A stretch of DNA of 64,000 nucleotides, from assembly GCF_022834715.1 (NCBI RefSeq), contig NZ_BQKC01000001.1, positions 124,001-188,000 on the forward strand. Reading direction: 5' to 3'. Origin of the DNA: Granulimonas faecalis (GTDB lineage Bacteria; Actinomycetota; Coriobacteriia; Coriobacteriales; Atopobiaceae). Shown here piece by piece: positions 27,977 to 38,688 of the stretch (position 1 is its first letter; each line of letters begins with the position of its first letter). The position numbers and the translations under genes are program-made. The notes below the pieces were generated by a model, which had not been told where the DNA came from, did not search any database, and saw nothing but the letters and a program-made list of their open reading frames with translations.

Positions 27977-28182
27977 CGGCGGGCCACGGGACCGCGGCCG
28001 TGCCGGGGGCCGCCGGTGCGCCGGGCGGCGACCGGCGGCGGAGCGAGGGCGAGCACCGCGGGACCGAACGCCGCGACCGGGAGTTCTGCCGCGCGGAGAA
28101 CGAGGACGACGACGGCTACGACCCTTGGAGCGACCGTCGGCCGGAGCCGGAGCCCCTCTGGGAGGAGGACCCCTGGGCGTGA
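27973..28182 (+). CDS. Small acidic/basic low-complexity protein coupled to the PASTA gene
   Basis: A 69-residue reading frame starting at a GTG that overlaps the PASTA gene stop (GTGA). The first half is Gly/Ala/Arg-rich and the second half acidic (ENEDDDGYDPWSDRR ... WEEDPWA). No homologue is recognised. The coupled start argues for real translation, but composition bias keeps confidence moderate. Confidence 0.45.
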   Translation: MTAGHGTAAVPGAAGAPGGDRRRSEGEHRGTERRDREFCRAENEDDDGYDPWSDRRPEPEPLWEEDPWA

Positions 28183-28257
28183 CGGCCCGCCTCCCTTGAG
28201 AGAAGACGGGGTGCGAGGCCCGGGGGCACGGGGTTTATCAATAGTAAAATAATCGAA

Positions 28258-28286
28258 GTGACAGATGGGCCAGGCACCGCTGTCAC
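28258..28286. repeat. TGGGCCAGGCACC hairpin copy
   Basis: GTGACAGA ... GCTGTCAC ends with the conserved TGGGCCAGGCACC centre, preceded by AATAATCGAA. It lies between convergent genes ending at 28182 and 28333. Confidence 0.65.
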
Positions 28287-28332
28287 GAGGCGCCGCTGGC
28301 ACGCGCCGTCTGCCGGCGGCGGCCCCGGCGTC

Positions 28333-28941
28333 CTAGCGGACGACCAGCCACACGACCAGCGCCACCACCGCAAGGGCGATCACGGCCGCCAGGGCCATGG
28401 TCACGCGGCGCCGCTGCGTCTGGCGCTTGGAGGAGAAGAGGTCGCGCCGGCCCTTGGGCACACTCAGGTACTGGCCGTACCTGAGGTCCTTCTTGAAGCG
28501 CTTCTCGTCGGCGCGGCTGCGGCGGTACCCGGCGCCGGAGAGCACGGGACCGCGGCGCGTGGTGAAGCCCGACTCGTGGGCGTAGTCGATGGCGCCCTCG
28601 GTGTCGTCCTCCTCCATGAGGTCCACCGCGGGCTGGGTCACGTGGGGCACCGGCTCGCGCACGAAGGCCTCGCGGCCGCGGCCCATGGACGGCGCCGGGG
28701 TGGCGTGGCGCGGGGCGGCGTTGGTCGGACGGGCGAGCTCGGGGTCGGGGGAGCGGTGGTCGAGGTCGCCCTCGAAGGCAGGGTCCACGGCCGAGAGGTC
28801 GTCCTCCGGCGTGGGGACCGAGACGGTGGGCGGCTCGTCGTCGAAGTCCGGCAGGTCGAGGCCGGTGACGCGCTGGGTGCGCCCCAGGTTGGGGATGGCG
28901 GGCCCCGTGGTGGGTCGCTCGGTCCGCTCGTGCTCTGCCAT
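28333..28941 (-). CDS. Tail-anchored membrane protein of unknown function
   Basis: A 202-residue protein with a long disordered acidic/Pro-rich N-terminal part, a basic stretch around residues 140-180 (KRFKKDLRYGQYLSV, KRQTQRRRVTM) and one C-terminal membrane segment (ALAAVIALAVVALVVWLVV). No enzymatic motif is visible. GGGAGCG precedes MAEHERTERP, chosen over an upstream start without a ribosome site. The single C-terminal anchor puts nearly all of it in the cytoplasm. Confidence 0.6.
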   Translation of the reverse strand: MAEHERTERPTTGPAIPNLGRTQRVTGLDLPDFDDEPPTVSVPTPEDDLSAVDPAFEGDLDHRSPDPELARPTNAAPRHATPAPSMGRGREAFVREPVPHVTQPAVDLMEEDDTEGAIDYAHESGFTTRRGPVLSGAGYRRSRADEKRFKKDLRYGQYLSVPKGRRDLFSSKRQTQRRRVTMALAAVIALAVVALVVWLVVR

Positions 28942-29031
28942 GGTCGCTCCCGTCCCCGGTGCCGCTCGGCTTGGTGTGTTCACGTCATTCTAGAAGAGCC
29001 CCGCCGCGGGCGACGCTCCTCCAGGCACCCG

Positions 29032-29838
29032 CTAGAAAACCGACACGGGCGCGTCCTGCGCCGCCGCGAGCACCCGCAGGCGGCCGTCGGGCGTGGCGGC
29101 GTGCACTCCCAGCGCGTCCAGCGGCTCGGCGCCCACCGCGGCCGCCAGGCACCGCACGGCAACGGAGGGCCGGTTGTTCTCCTGCGAGAGGTGCATGGCC
29201 ACCACGGCCTCGGTCTCGGGGGTGACCAAAGACGGCAGCGCCGCGGCCGCCTGGGCGTTGGAGAGGTGCCCGCGCTCGCCGGCCACGCGGGCCTTGAGGT
29301 AGGCGGGGTAGGACCCGTTCCGGAGCATGGCCTCGTCGTGGTTGGACTCCAGGGCGAGGATGCGCACGGAGACCAGGGCGCGGGCGGCCTCGGGGGTCAG
29401 CACGCCGGTGTCGGTGCAGATGCCCACGGCGTCGCCACCGCAGCGCACCGTCACGCCCATGGGCTGGCGCACGTCGTGGCTCGTGGGGAACGTGGAGACC
29501 TCCAGCCCCGCCACCGAGAAGCCCTCGCCGGGCACGACGGTCTCAAAGGGCAGGGCCTCCATGGCCGGCCGCGCCGTGGCCGTGCCCTCGCTCGAGACCA
29601 GGCGACCGCGCCAATGGCGGCACCATACGGCCAGGCCGCGCACATGGTCGCCGTGCTCGTGGGTCACCACGCAGGCGGAGGCCGCCTCCACGTCCACGCC
29701 CAGCTCGGCCCCGCGGCGCAGGAGCTCCCTGCGCGAGAGGCCGTCGTCCACCAGCAGGGAGCCGTCGGGCCCCTCGACCAGGTAGGCGTTGCCCTTGGAC
29801 CCGGAGGCCAGGACGTGCAAGGTCAGCAGGCGTTCCAT
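29032..29838 (-). CDS. MBL-fold hydrolase, WalJ/YycJ-like
   Basis: A 268-residue metallo-beta-lactamase-fold protein. THEHGDHVRGL gives the HxHxDH metal motif, with further ligands in SHD and DTGVLT and a late HLSQENN. Opening residues LASGSKGNAYLV fit the YycJ/WalJ group, described as a 5'-to-3' exonuclease-type enzyme linked to DNA repair and, in Firmicutes, to the walRK locus (absent here). CGAGGAGG precedes ATG. It is divergent from tilS. Confidence 0.82.
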   Translation of the reverse strand: MERLLTLHVLASGSKGNAYLVEGPDGSLLVDDGLSRRELLRRGAELGVDVEAASACVVTHEHGDHVRGLAVWCRHWRGRLVSSEGTATARPAMEALPFETVVPGEGFSVAGLEVSTFPTSHDVRQPMGVTVRCGGDAVGICTDTGVLTPEAARALVSVRILALESNHDEAMLRNGSYPAYLKARVAGERGHLSNAQAAAALPSLVTPETEAVVAMHLSQENNRPSVAVRCLAAAVGAEPLDALGVHAATPDGRLRVLAAAQDAPVSVF

Positions 29839-29931
29839 GGGGCCTCCTCGCGGGCGGGGCGGTGTCTCGGGCCCCACAAGACTACACTTCAATGCTGTCC
29901 CTGAGCCCCGCGTCCGCCCGAGGAGGACCCC

Positions 29932-31434
29932 ATGACCAGCGTCGCCAAACGCTACGGCACCGGTACCGCGCGCTTCTCGCGCCCCGCTCCCGCCGGCGAC
30001 CCCGCCCTGCGCGCCCCCGTGGTGCTCATGGTCTCCGGTGGGGCGGACTCCTGTGCCCTGCTCCTCATGGCGGCTACATCGAGCCTCGACGTCGACGACG
30101 GCCGCGGCTGCGCCCCCATCGCCCGTGAGCGCCTGCACGTGCTCCATGTGAACCACGGCCTCCGCGGCATCGACGCCGAGGAGGATGCCGAGTTCGTGGC
30201 CGACCTCGCGGCCCGCCACGGCATCCCATGCACGGTGCGGTTCGTGGACGTGCCCGCCCTCGCCGACGCCACGCCGGGAGAGTCGTTCGAGTCCGTGGCG
30301 CGTCAGGTGCGCTACGAGGAGGCCACGGGGCTCGCCAACCGCCTCTGCGCCGAGGTGGGCTGCCCCCGATCGGCCGCGCGCATCCTCACCGGGCACACGG
30401 CCGACGACCGCTGCGAGACCTTCTTCATGAACGCGCTCAAGGGCGCGGGCCCGTCGGGGCTCTCGTCGATCCCCCGGCGCCGCAACCGCATCGTGCGCCC
30501 GCTTCTGGACCGCACCCACGACGACCTCTGCGACTACCTGCGCATGCACGGCGTGGTCTGGCGCGAGGACGCCACCAACGCCGACACCCGCTACCTGCGC
30601 AACTACGTGCGCCACGTCGTGGTGCCCGCCGCGGCCGAGCGCAACCCCCGCCTCGTGGAGGCCGTGGCCACCTCGTGCGACCTCATGGCCGACGAGGACT
30701 CCTTCATGACCTCCGTGGCCGCCCGGGCCCTCCGCGACGTCTGCCGCCGTGCGGACCCCGGCGCCCGCACCCTGGACGCCGGGCGCCTCGCCGCCATGGA
30801 CGTGGCCGTCGCCCGCCGCGTGGTGCGCATGGCCCTGCTCGAGGTGGCTCCGGGCGCCCGGCTGGAGGCCCGCCACATCGCCCGGGTGCTGGCACTGGTG
30901 ACGGCGGGGGAGGGGTCGTTCACGGCGCCCCTCGGCGTGGACGTCTCGGTGCAGTACGGGCTGCTCCGCATTCGCGGCCGCGAGGGGGTCGCCGTGCTCC
31001 GTGGCGCGTGGCTCGACGTCCCGGGCACCCTCGACCTCGGCGACGGCCGCACCCTCACGGCGTCGCTCGTGGCCGTCTCGGGCGCCGACGACCCGCCCGG
31101 CCTCGCCCACACGTTCGCCTCGGAGCGCGGCGCGTCCTCGGCCATGCTCGACGCCGAGGCCTCTTGCGTGTCGCCCACAGGCGGCCGGCTCTGGGTGGCG
31201 TCGCCGCAGCCGGGCGAGGTGCTCTGCCCCCTGGGCATGCACGGCCAGTCCAAGCGGCTCTCGGACCTCCTCCAGGACGTCCGGGTGCCGGCCCGCGATC
31301 GCGCCTCCGTGCCGGTGGTGCGCACCGGTGCCACAGGCCCCGTGGTATGGGTGGCCGGCGTGCGGGCCGACGAGCGCAGCCGTGTGGGGCCCGCCACAAA
31401 GACCCTGTTAGTATTGAACCTGCACGGCGCATGA
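29932..31434 (+). CDS. tilS: tRNA(Ile)-lysidine synthase
   Basis: A 500-residue N-type ATP pyrophosphatase that modifies C34 of tRNA-Ile2 to lysidine so it reads AUA. The P-loop is SGGADS near residue 37, with HVNHGLRG and GHTADDRCETFFMN downstream. A C-terminal domain includes LCPLGMHGQSKRLSDLLQD. It is slightly long at the N-terminus, where about 20 residues precede the core. The order tilS-hpt-ftsH is widely conserved. GAGGAGG precedes ATG. Confidence 0.93.
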   Translation: MTSVAKRYGTGTARFSRPAPAGDPALRAPVVLMVSGGADSCALLLMAATSSLDVDDGRGCAPIARERLHVLHVNHGLRGIDAEEDAEFVADLAARHGIPCTVRFVDVPALADATPGESFESVARQVRYEEATGLANRLCAEVGCPRSAARILTGHTADDRCETFFMNALKGAGPSGLSSIPRRRNRIVRPLLDRTHDDLCDYLRMHGVVWREDATNADTRYLRNYVRHVVVPAAAERNPRLVEAVATSCDLMADEDSFMTSVAARALRDVCRRADPGARTLDAGRLAAMDVAVARRVVRMALLEVAPGARLEARHIARVLALVTAGEGSFTAPLGVDVSVQYGLLRIRGREGVAVLRGAWLDVPGTLDLGDGRTLTASLVAVSGADDPPGLAHTFASERGASSAMLDAEASCVSPTGGRLWVASPQPGEVLCPLGMHGQSKRLSDLLQDVRVPARDRASVPVVRTGATGPVVWVAGVRADERSRVGPATKTLLVLNLHGA

Positions 31435-31460
31435 GGAGGCATCGAGGAGAGGAAGCCGTC

Positions 31461-32009
31461 ATGGCAGAGCTGCACCCCGACATCGAGCGCGTGGTCTTCT
31501 CGGAGGAGGACATCGCGGCCATCGTGGAGAAGATGGGCCGCGAGATCACCGAGGAGTACGCCGACAAGAACCCGCTGGTCGTCTGCGTCCTCAAGGGCGC
31601 CGTGGTCGTCATGGCCGACGTCATGCGGGCCATCAGGGCGCCGCTGACCATCGACTTCATGGCCGTCTCCAGCTATGGCGACGCCACGTCGTCCTCCGGC
31701 GTCGTGCGCATCCTCAAGGACCTCGACTCCCGCATCGAGGGCCGCCACGTCATCATCGTCGAGGACATCCTCGACTCCGGCCTCACCCTGTCGTACCTCA
31801 TCAACATGCTGCAGTCCCGCGGCCCCGCCTCCGTGGAGGTGGCCGCGTTCCTCGTCAAGGACGTCGACGACCGTGATTGCTCCGTGGTCCCCAGGTTCGT
31901 GGGCGCCCACGTGCCAAACGAGTTCATCGTCGGGTATGGTCTGGACTATGCGGAGCGCTACCGCAACCTTCCATACATCGGAGTTCTCAAGCCGGAGTGC
32001 TACTCCTAG
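31461..32009 (+). CDS. hpt: Hypoxanthine-guanine phosphoribosyltransferase
   Basis: A 182-residue purine-salvage enzyme that makes IMP or GMP from hypoxanthine or guanine and PRPP. The PRPP loop is VIIVEDILDSGLT, and VLKGAVVVMADVMRAI precedes it. The terminal FIVGYGLDYAERYRNLPYIGVL matches HPRT. AGGAGAGGAAG precedes the ATG, 26 bases after tilS. It is co-transcribed with tilS and probably ftsH. Confidence 0.95.
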   Translation: MAELHPDIERVVFSEEDIAAIVEKMGREITEEYADKNPLVVCVLKGAVVVMADVMRAIRAPLTIDFMAVSSYGDATSSSGVVRILKDLDSRIEGRHVIIVEDILDSGLTLSYLINMLQSRGPASVEVAAFLVKDVDDRDCSVVPRFVGAHVPNEFIVGYGLDYAERYRNLPYIGVLKPECYS

Positions 32010-32063
32010 GGCGAGCGCGCCCAGCAACGGGGAGGGCCCTTCGGACCGGCAGGGGGTAACCAC

Positions 32064-34202
<2,139 letters not shown>

Positions 34203-34223
34203 CCGTCACACAGCGTCACCGAA

Positions 34224-34266
34224 GAGGGCGGGCGCGGCCGGAACCGATCCGGTCGCGCCCGCCCTC
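34224..34266 (+). terminator. Hairpin after ftsH, probable terminator
   Basis: GAGGGCGGGCGCG at 34224-34236 pairs with its complement at 34254-34266, with a second short CCGG/CCGG stem inside. No T tract follows. It is directly followed by a TGTCCC-type repeat. Confidence 0.6.
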
Positions 34267-34274
34267 CTGTCATC

Positions 34275-34326
34275 CCTGTCCCATTGGTCGGACACTTTTG
34301 TCCCAATGGTCGGGCACTTCTGTCAC
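34275..34326. repeat. TGTCCC-type intergenic repeat after ftsH
   Basis: CTGTCCCATTGGTCGGACAC, TTTTGTCCCAATGGTCGGGC and ACTTCTGTCAC run from 34275 on. The unit is the same as after 4865 and 12978, again in a convergent gap. Here the downstream TGGGCCAGGCACC hairpin is missing. Confidence 0.6.
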
Positions 34327-34354
34327 ATTGCGCAATTTATGCAGCGGGCCCCCG

Positions 34355-35308
34355 TCACGCCACCACGTTCTGAGGGTTGCCCTCGCAGAACGCGGTCACG
34401 TTGGCGAAGGCGATCTTGGCGCGCCGCTCCATGGCCTCGGCGGTGTAGTAGCCCACGTGGGGCGTGAGCACCATGCGGGGCGCCGAGAGGAGCGGGCATG
34501 ACGGGTCCAGCGGCGGCTCCTGGTCGAACACGTCCACGGCGGCGCCGCCCAGGTGGCCCGAGACGAGGGCGTCGGCCAGCGCCGTGGCATCCACGATGGG
34601 CCCGCGGGCGCAGTTCACGAGCACGGCCCCCTTCTTCATGGCGGCGATCTTCTCGGCGTCGATGAAGCCGCGGGTGGACTCGGTGAGCGGCAGGTGCAGC
34701 GTGACGATGTCGGACTCGGCCAGCAGGGCGTCGAGGCCCCGGTAGCTCACTCCGGCATCCATGCAGGCGGGGTTGGGGTGGCGGGCGTAGCCCAGCACCT
34801 TGGCCCCAAAGGCCGAGAAGAGCCGGGCCACCCGGGTGCCGATGCGGCCGGTGCCGATGACGCCCACGGTCTTGCCGGCGATCTCGGTGCCCATGAGGCC
34901 CTCGGAGGTCCCCCCGTCGCGCACAGCCTGCTGGCCCGACGGCACGCGGCGCAGCACGTCCACGGTGAGGCCCATGACGAGCTCGGCCACCGCGGCGTCG
35001 GAGTAGCCGGCGCAGTTGCACACGGTGACGCCCTGGTTGCGGCAGGCCTCGATGTCCACGAGGTCCACGCCGGTGAAGGCCACGTCCACGAGCTTGAGCT
35101 TGGGTAGGGCGCCGATGACGCTCGCCGGGAACGGCGTGTTGGCGATGATGACGACGTCGGCGCCCTCGGCGCGTTCCCTCAGCTCATTGGGGTCGGTGGT
35201 GCGGGTGGGGAAGGCCTTGAAGCTGTGGCCGGCCTCCACAAGCGGAGCCGAGAGCTCGGCCACGATCTTGTCGGGCACGGAGAGGGGCTCGAGTAGGGCG
35301 ATGTTCAC
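34355..35308 (-). CDS. D-isomer-specific 2-hydroxyacid dehydrogenase
   Basis: A 317-residue NAD-dependent dehydrogenase of the SerA/LdhA/hydroxypyruvate reductase superfamily. GVIGTGRIGTRVARLF is the Rossmann loop; catalytic residues are the Arg in NCARGPIVD, the Glu in DVFDQEPPLD and the His in LTPHVGYYT. It has no ACT domain, so it is not a regulated SerA. It reduces or oxidises a 2-keto/2-hydroxy acid. GTG at 35308 was chosen since GAAAGGAG lies upstream; an ATG 24 bases earlier lacks one. It stands alone. Confidence 0.85.
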   Translation of the reverse strand: MNIALLEPLSVPDKIVAELSAPLVEAGHSFKAFPTRTTDPNELRERAEGADVVIIANTPFPASVIGALPKLKLVDVAFTGVDLVDIEACRNQGVTVCNCAGYSDAAVAELVMGLTVDVLRRVPSGQQAVRDGGTSEGLMGTEIAGKTVGVIGTGRIGTRVARLFSAFGAKVLGYARHPNPACMDAGVSYRGLDALLAESDIVTLHLPLTESTRGFIDAEKIAAMKKGAVLVNCARGPIVDATALADALVSGHLGGAAVDVFDQEPPLDPSCPLLSAPRMVLTPHVGYYTAEAMERRAKIAFANVTAFCEGNPQNVVA

Positions 35309-35379
35309 GGGGGCTCCTTTCGTCTGATGCATCCTAGCGCACCGGGTTGCGTAATGCATCAACGGGGAGCTGACGGCGC

Positions 35380-35408
35380 GTGACAGCGGTGCCTGGCCCA
35401 TCTGTCAC
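35380..35408. repeat. TGGGCCAGGCACC hairpin copy, inverted
   Basis: Read on the minus strand this is GTGACAGA ... GCTGTCAC around the conserved centre, flanked by AATAGGCGAA. It lies just beyond the dehydrogenase gene start, one of the copies not between convergent genes. Confidence 0.65.
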
Positions 35409-35730
35409 TTCGCCTATTGCCCGATTGATGGTCTATGCGCACCAAGGCCGCGCGGTAAGGGGCCCTCGACGCAGGTGCGGCTTGCCGTGCGTCCATAGGG
35501 CCCCTCCCGACGCGAGAAGGGCCCTGCGGACGGACTCCGGCACACGGGGCCCGTGGGGAGCGGTCGGCCGCCCGGTGAGGCCCCCTCGTGTAGAGAAGCC
35601 CTTACCGGGCGGCCTCGGTGTGTGCCGCGGCAGTTCGGGTGTGCCCCGACCCCAAGGCCGGTTCCGGTGGGCCCATGACGGCCCGTCGCGGCTCGCGGAT
35701 GCCCCCGGCCATCCACCCCCGGCCGAGAGG
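35409..35730. other. Non-coding stretch with a perfect hairpin
   Basis: No convincing gene is seen in these 322 bases. They contain an 11-base perfect inverted repeat (GGCCGCCCGGT at 35566-35576 and complement at 35604-35614) with nearby variants of GCGGTAAGGGGCCC. The hairpin could terminate the leftward HAD gene upstream. Confidence 0.5.
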
Positions 35731-36420
35731 TCATCGCACCGCGGCGCCGGCGGAGAGCCCGTCCACCACGGCCGGAACCTCGTCGAGGCGGTCCACCATG
35801 CGGTGCGCGCCCTCCTGCGAGAAGCCGAACCGCGTCTCCCTCCTCGCCACCACGAAGAGCCCCGCCCTCCTCGCCGCCTCGATCCCCGTGTCGGAGTCCT
35901 CCACGGCCACACACCGCCGCGGGTCCACGCCGAGGAGGCGCGTCGCCTCGAGGTAGACGTCGGGTGCCGGCTTGGAGCGGGCCACCTCGTGGCCGCTCGC
36001 CACGGCTGCGAACCGGTCGCGCACGCCGCAACCATCGAGGGCCGCCTCTATCTCCGCCGGCGAGGAGCACGACGCCACGGCGCAGGGGACGTCCCGGTCG
36101 CGCAGCCCGTCGAGGCAACGGTGCAACCCGGCCATGGCCAGCTCGCCGAGCCTCCCGTCGAGGACGGAGAAGGCCGGCTCCACCACCTCCTCGGCGCCCA
36201 TGCCCTCCCATGCGGGGTCGGGGCTGGGTACCCTCGCGAGCCACCGCTCCAGGTGCTCGCGGTACACGGGGGCGGCGCACCCGACGATGGCACCCGCCTC
36301 GTCCCATCCCAGCGGGACCCCGTGGCGTCCGAAGAAGTCAACGAGGATGCGGCAGTAGGCCGCCTCGGTATCGACGATGACCCCGTCAAGGTCGAACACG
36401 ACGGCCGCAACAGTGTCCAT
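35731..36420 (-). CDS. HAD-superfamily hydrolase, beta-phosphoglucomutase/phosphatase-like
   Basis: A 229-residue HAD protein with a four-helix cap. Motif I is VFDLDGVIVDTEAAY (nucleophile Asp about residue 9), motif II is ASCSSP, and motif IV is VAVEDSDTGIEAARRAG. The cap and DLDGVIVDTE resemble sugar-phosphate phosphatases and beta-phosphoglucomutases. It is divergent from the GntR genes across 86 bases, so it may belong to the sugar locus and dephosphorylate or isomerise an intermediate (inference). GGAGGG precedes ATG. Confidence 0.82.
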   Translation of the reverse strand: MDTVAAVVFDLDGVIVDTEAAYCRILVDFFGRHGVPLGWDEAGAIVGCAAPVYREHLERWLARVPSPDPAWEGMGAEEVVEPAFSVLDGRLGELAMAGLHRCLDGLRDRDVPCAVASCSSPAEIEAALDGCGVRDRFAAVASGHEVARSKPAPDVYLEATRLLGVDPRRCVAVEDSDTGIEAARRAGLFVVARRETRFGFSQEGAHRMVDRLDEVPAVVDGLSAGAAVR

Positions 36421-36460
36421 GAACCCTCCTGTCGTAAAATTGGTATTAAGAAATAGCTAT

Positions 36461-36472
36461 ATTGTCTACAAT
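36461..36472. promoter_or_regulatory. Dyad ATTGT-CT-ACAAT, possible GntR operator
   Basis: It lies in the divergent gap between the HAD gene and the first gene of the GntR operon, just after TTGGTATTA. The core TGTCTACA equals that at 15425-15438. GntR-family repressors bind short GT-TA-AC dyads, and two such regulators are encoded immediately downstream. Confidence 0.4.
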
Positions 36473-36506
36473 CACAGAAAGAAAGGACTTGTTCAAGGGG
36501 GTTGTC

Positions 36507-37034
36507 ATGGGGTTGTTCGGGTGCAGGGATCCACGGAGGGCCTTCGACGGCCCCGACTTCACGGTGACGTCGGTCCTGTTCGAGCCGCCGCGCCTGTCGC
36601 TGCTTCCGTGGGTGGTCGAGGACTCCTCCCGGGGTCTCTGGGCCGTGCGCTTTCCCGGGTGCGACCCCGTTGTGTTCCGCGACTCCGAGCTCCTCGACTG
36701 CCGCATCGTCGAGCGTGCGCCCGATGTCTACGATGGCGGCGACCGTGGGCTGGCGGCGCGCATCATGGCCAACCCGGCCGCGGTGTCCCGGACCAACGCG
36801 GCCGGGAAGGGCCGCTGCCTGGGGATCTCGGTGGTGCTCGCGGTGCGCTCCGGCGAGGAGGGGGTTGCCCGTCTGGAGATTCCCGTCATAACGAGGGAGG
36901 TTCGCCGCGACTCACCGGCGTTCGAGAGCCTGAGTGGCTATGCTGGGGAAATAAAGGGGCGCATGGACGCCGTGATCGAACGAGGGGCCGCGGTGGCCGG
37001 GGGAGCGGGGCACGAGGGATGGGCTCAGGGTTGA
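36507..37034 (+). CDS. Unknown protein leading the GntR operon
   Basis: A 175-residue soluble protein of no family I can name. The first half is beta-rich (FTVTSVLFEPPRLSLLPWVVED) and the second half helical. Weak likeness to segments following DUF4428 zinc domains was considered, but no zinc ligands are present. Its end overlaps the next gene by 16 bases, so it belongs to the regulator operon. ATG follows an AAGGGG-like site weakly. Confidence 0.55.
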   Translation: MGLFGCRDPRRAFDGPDFTVTSVLFEPPRLSLLPWVVEDSSRGLWAVRFPGCDPVVFRDSELLDCRIVERAPDVYDGGDRGLAARIMANPAAVSRTNAAGKGRCLGISVVLAVRSGEEGVARLEIPVITREVRRDSPAFESLSGYAGEIKGRMDAVIERGAAVAGGAGHEGWAQG

Positions 37035-37786
37035 CCATACCGGCCAAGGACCGCGCATCCGAGGGTATCCGCTGGCTCATCACCTCCCGGGGGCTCGGTC
37101 CCGGGGACCGCCTGCCGGCCGAGCGGGAGCTCTGCGAGCTCGTGGGGGTGTCGCGCACGGCTCTGAGGGGCGCCATCGCCGAGCTCGTGGCCGGCAACGT
37201 GCTCGAGAGCCGCCAAGGGTCGGGCACCTATGTGGCAGACCCACGGGTGCTCTTGGTCTTCCAAGAGACCTACAACTACGGTGCCGCGGCGCGCGACGTG
37301 GGCATGTCGCCGGGCAGCCTCCTGGTCGCCTTCGGGGTGGAGGGGGCCCCGGCCGACGTGGCGGAGCGTCTCTCCCTGACCCCTGGCGACCCGGTCTTCT
37401 TCCTCAAGCGGGTGAGGACCGCCGACGGCAGGCCCAGCTCCATCGAGACCGGTTGGATCGACCATGGACGCTTCCCGGGCATCGAGGCCCACGACTATGC
37501 CCGGGAGAGCCTCTACGAGGTGCTTGAGCGCGATTACGGCGTCCGCATCTCCCATGGCGAGGAGCGCATCTCGGTGACGAGGGTCCGCGAGGACGAGGCC
37601 CCCCTGCTGGGTCTCGCCCCCGGCGACGCCGCGCTCTACTTCCTGGCGGTCGAGAAGGACGCCGAGGGTCGTCCTGTGGAGTTCGGCCGCCACATCATCC
37701 GGGCCGACCGCTACCACTTCGCCAGCAACGACCTGCCCGAGCGCCTCAAGGGGAAGGTGGGCAAGAAGCCGTGGCTCTTCTCGTGA
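37019..37786 (+). CDS. GntR/HutC-family regulator 1 (UTRA domain)
   Basis: A 255-residue transcription factor. The N-terminal winged helix (AERELCELVGVSRTALRGAIAELVAGNVLESRQGSGTYV) is followed by a UTRA ligand domain (PGDPVFFLKRVRTADGRPSSIETGWID). UTRA domains bind sugar phosphates or amino-sugar metabolites. It overlaps both flanking genes by 16 bases. It probably controls the SIS-PTS genes that begin at 38689. Confidence 0.85.
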   Translation: MGSGLTIPAKDRASEGIRWLITSRGLGPGDRLPAERELCELVGVSRTALRGAIAELVAGNVLESRQGSGTYVADPRVLLVFQETYNYGAAARDVGMSPGSLLVAFGVEGAPADVAERLSLTPGDPVFFLKRVRTADGRPSSIETGWIDHGRFPGIEAHDYARESLYEVLERDYGVRISHGEERISVTRVREDEAPLLGLAPGDAALYFLAVEKDAEGRPVEFGRHIIRADRYHFASNDLPERLKGKVGKKPWLFS

Positions 37787-38502
37787 CCGACGAGGCCCCG
37801 TCCGAGGACGAGCCTGTCTACCTCAGTATCCGCAGGGTCATCGCAGAGCGAATCGAGCGCGGCGACTATCCTGCCGGCCTCGCCCTGCCGTCCGAGAACG
37901 AGCTGGCGGACGAGTTCGGCTGCACCCGCCTCACGGTGCGCAACGCCGTGGGGGAACTCGTGGACCGCGGTCTCGTGCGGCGCATCCAGGGCAAGGGGGC
38001 CTTCGTCGTGAGCCTCTGGGACGGGGCCGAGGCCGCCGGCATGGGCTTCCGCGAGATGATACGGGCCCACGACGCCGAGCCCTCCGTGCGTATCCTGTCG
38101 CGTTCGCGGCGCCTCGCCGGCCCCCTCTTCTCGGACCTGTTCGGGGTGGCGCCCGAGGACGAGCTCTACTGCGTGCGTCGGCTCAACATCGTCGACGGTG
38201 TCCCGATCTCCATCGAGAGCGCGCTCATCCCGCTCTCGCTCTTCCCCGACATCGAGGGGGTGGACGTGGCCGTCTTCAGCCTCTACGAGACCTACGCGAT
38301 GTACGGGCACGAGGTCGTGGGCACCCAGGAGGTCCTCGGCCTGACCGAGCTCTCGGCGCGCGACGCCGGCCTGTTCCGCGTGCGGGCCGGTGACCCCGCC
38401 TTGACCCTCGACTGCGTGAGCTACGACGGCGAGGGCCGTGCCGTGGAGTACGTGAGGGCCCTCAACCTGGGCGACCGCGGGGGCTACGTCTACACCTACT
38501 GA
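37771..38502 (+). CDS. GntR/HutC-family regulator 2 (UTRA domain)
   Basis: A 243-residue paralogue-type regulator. The HTH (SENELADEFGCTRLTVRNAVGELVDRGLVRRIQGKGAFV) and UTRA domain (DELYCVRRLNIVDGVPISIESALIP) are both complete. GTG at 37771 overlaps regulator 1; a later GTG at 37783 overlaps its stop. Two regulators in one operon suggest response to two ligands, perhaps two related sugar-amine phosphates (inference). Confidence 0.85.
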   Translation: MALLVTDEAPSEDEPVYLSIRRVIAERIERGDYPAGLALPSENELADEFGCTRLTVRNAVGELVDRGLVRRIQGKGAFVVSLWDGAEAAGMGFREMIRAHDAEPSVRILSRSRRLAGPLFSDLFGVAPEDELYCVRRLNIVDGVPISIESALIPLSLFPDIEGVDVAVFSLYETYAMYGHEVVGTQEVLGLTELSARDAGLFRVRAGDPALTLDCVSYDGEGRAVEYVRALNLGDRGGYVYTY

Positions 38503-38563
38503 CGCCCGTTGGGCGGTGGGGGCGGTTCCGCTACCGCTTGTCCCTCATTTTCTACCGCTCGCC

Positions 38564-38593
38564 GGTATCCCTTGGTTACCGAGAATTGGTATC
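38564..38593 (+). promoter_or_regulatory. GGTATC/GGTTACC repeats upstream of the SIS-PTS operon
   Basis: GGTATCCC, GGTTACC and TTGGTATCAAAAC occur within 30 bases, about 100 bases before the first SIS gene. TTGGTAT also occurs upstream of the regulator operon near 36440. They look like regulator half-sites around the operon promoter. The rest of the 186-base gap shows no gene. Confidence 0.35.
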
Positions 38594-38688
38594 AAAACAG
38601 TGTTAGCTTGTGTATAGCAAATGGTCACAAAAAGTCGCCACTTGTATTCTCATTATCGCCAACCGTCGATTCAAGGGAAGGGGCAGCA

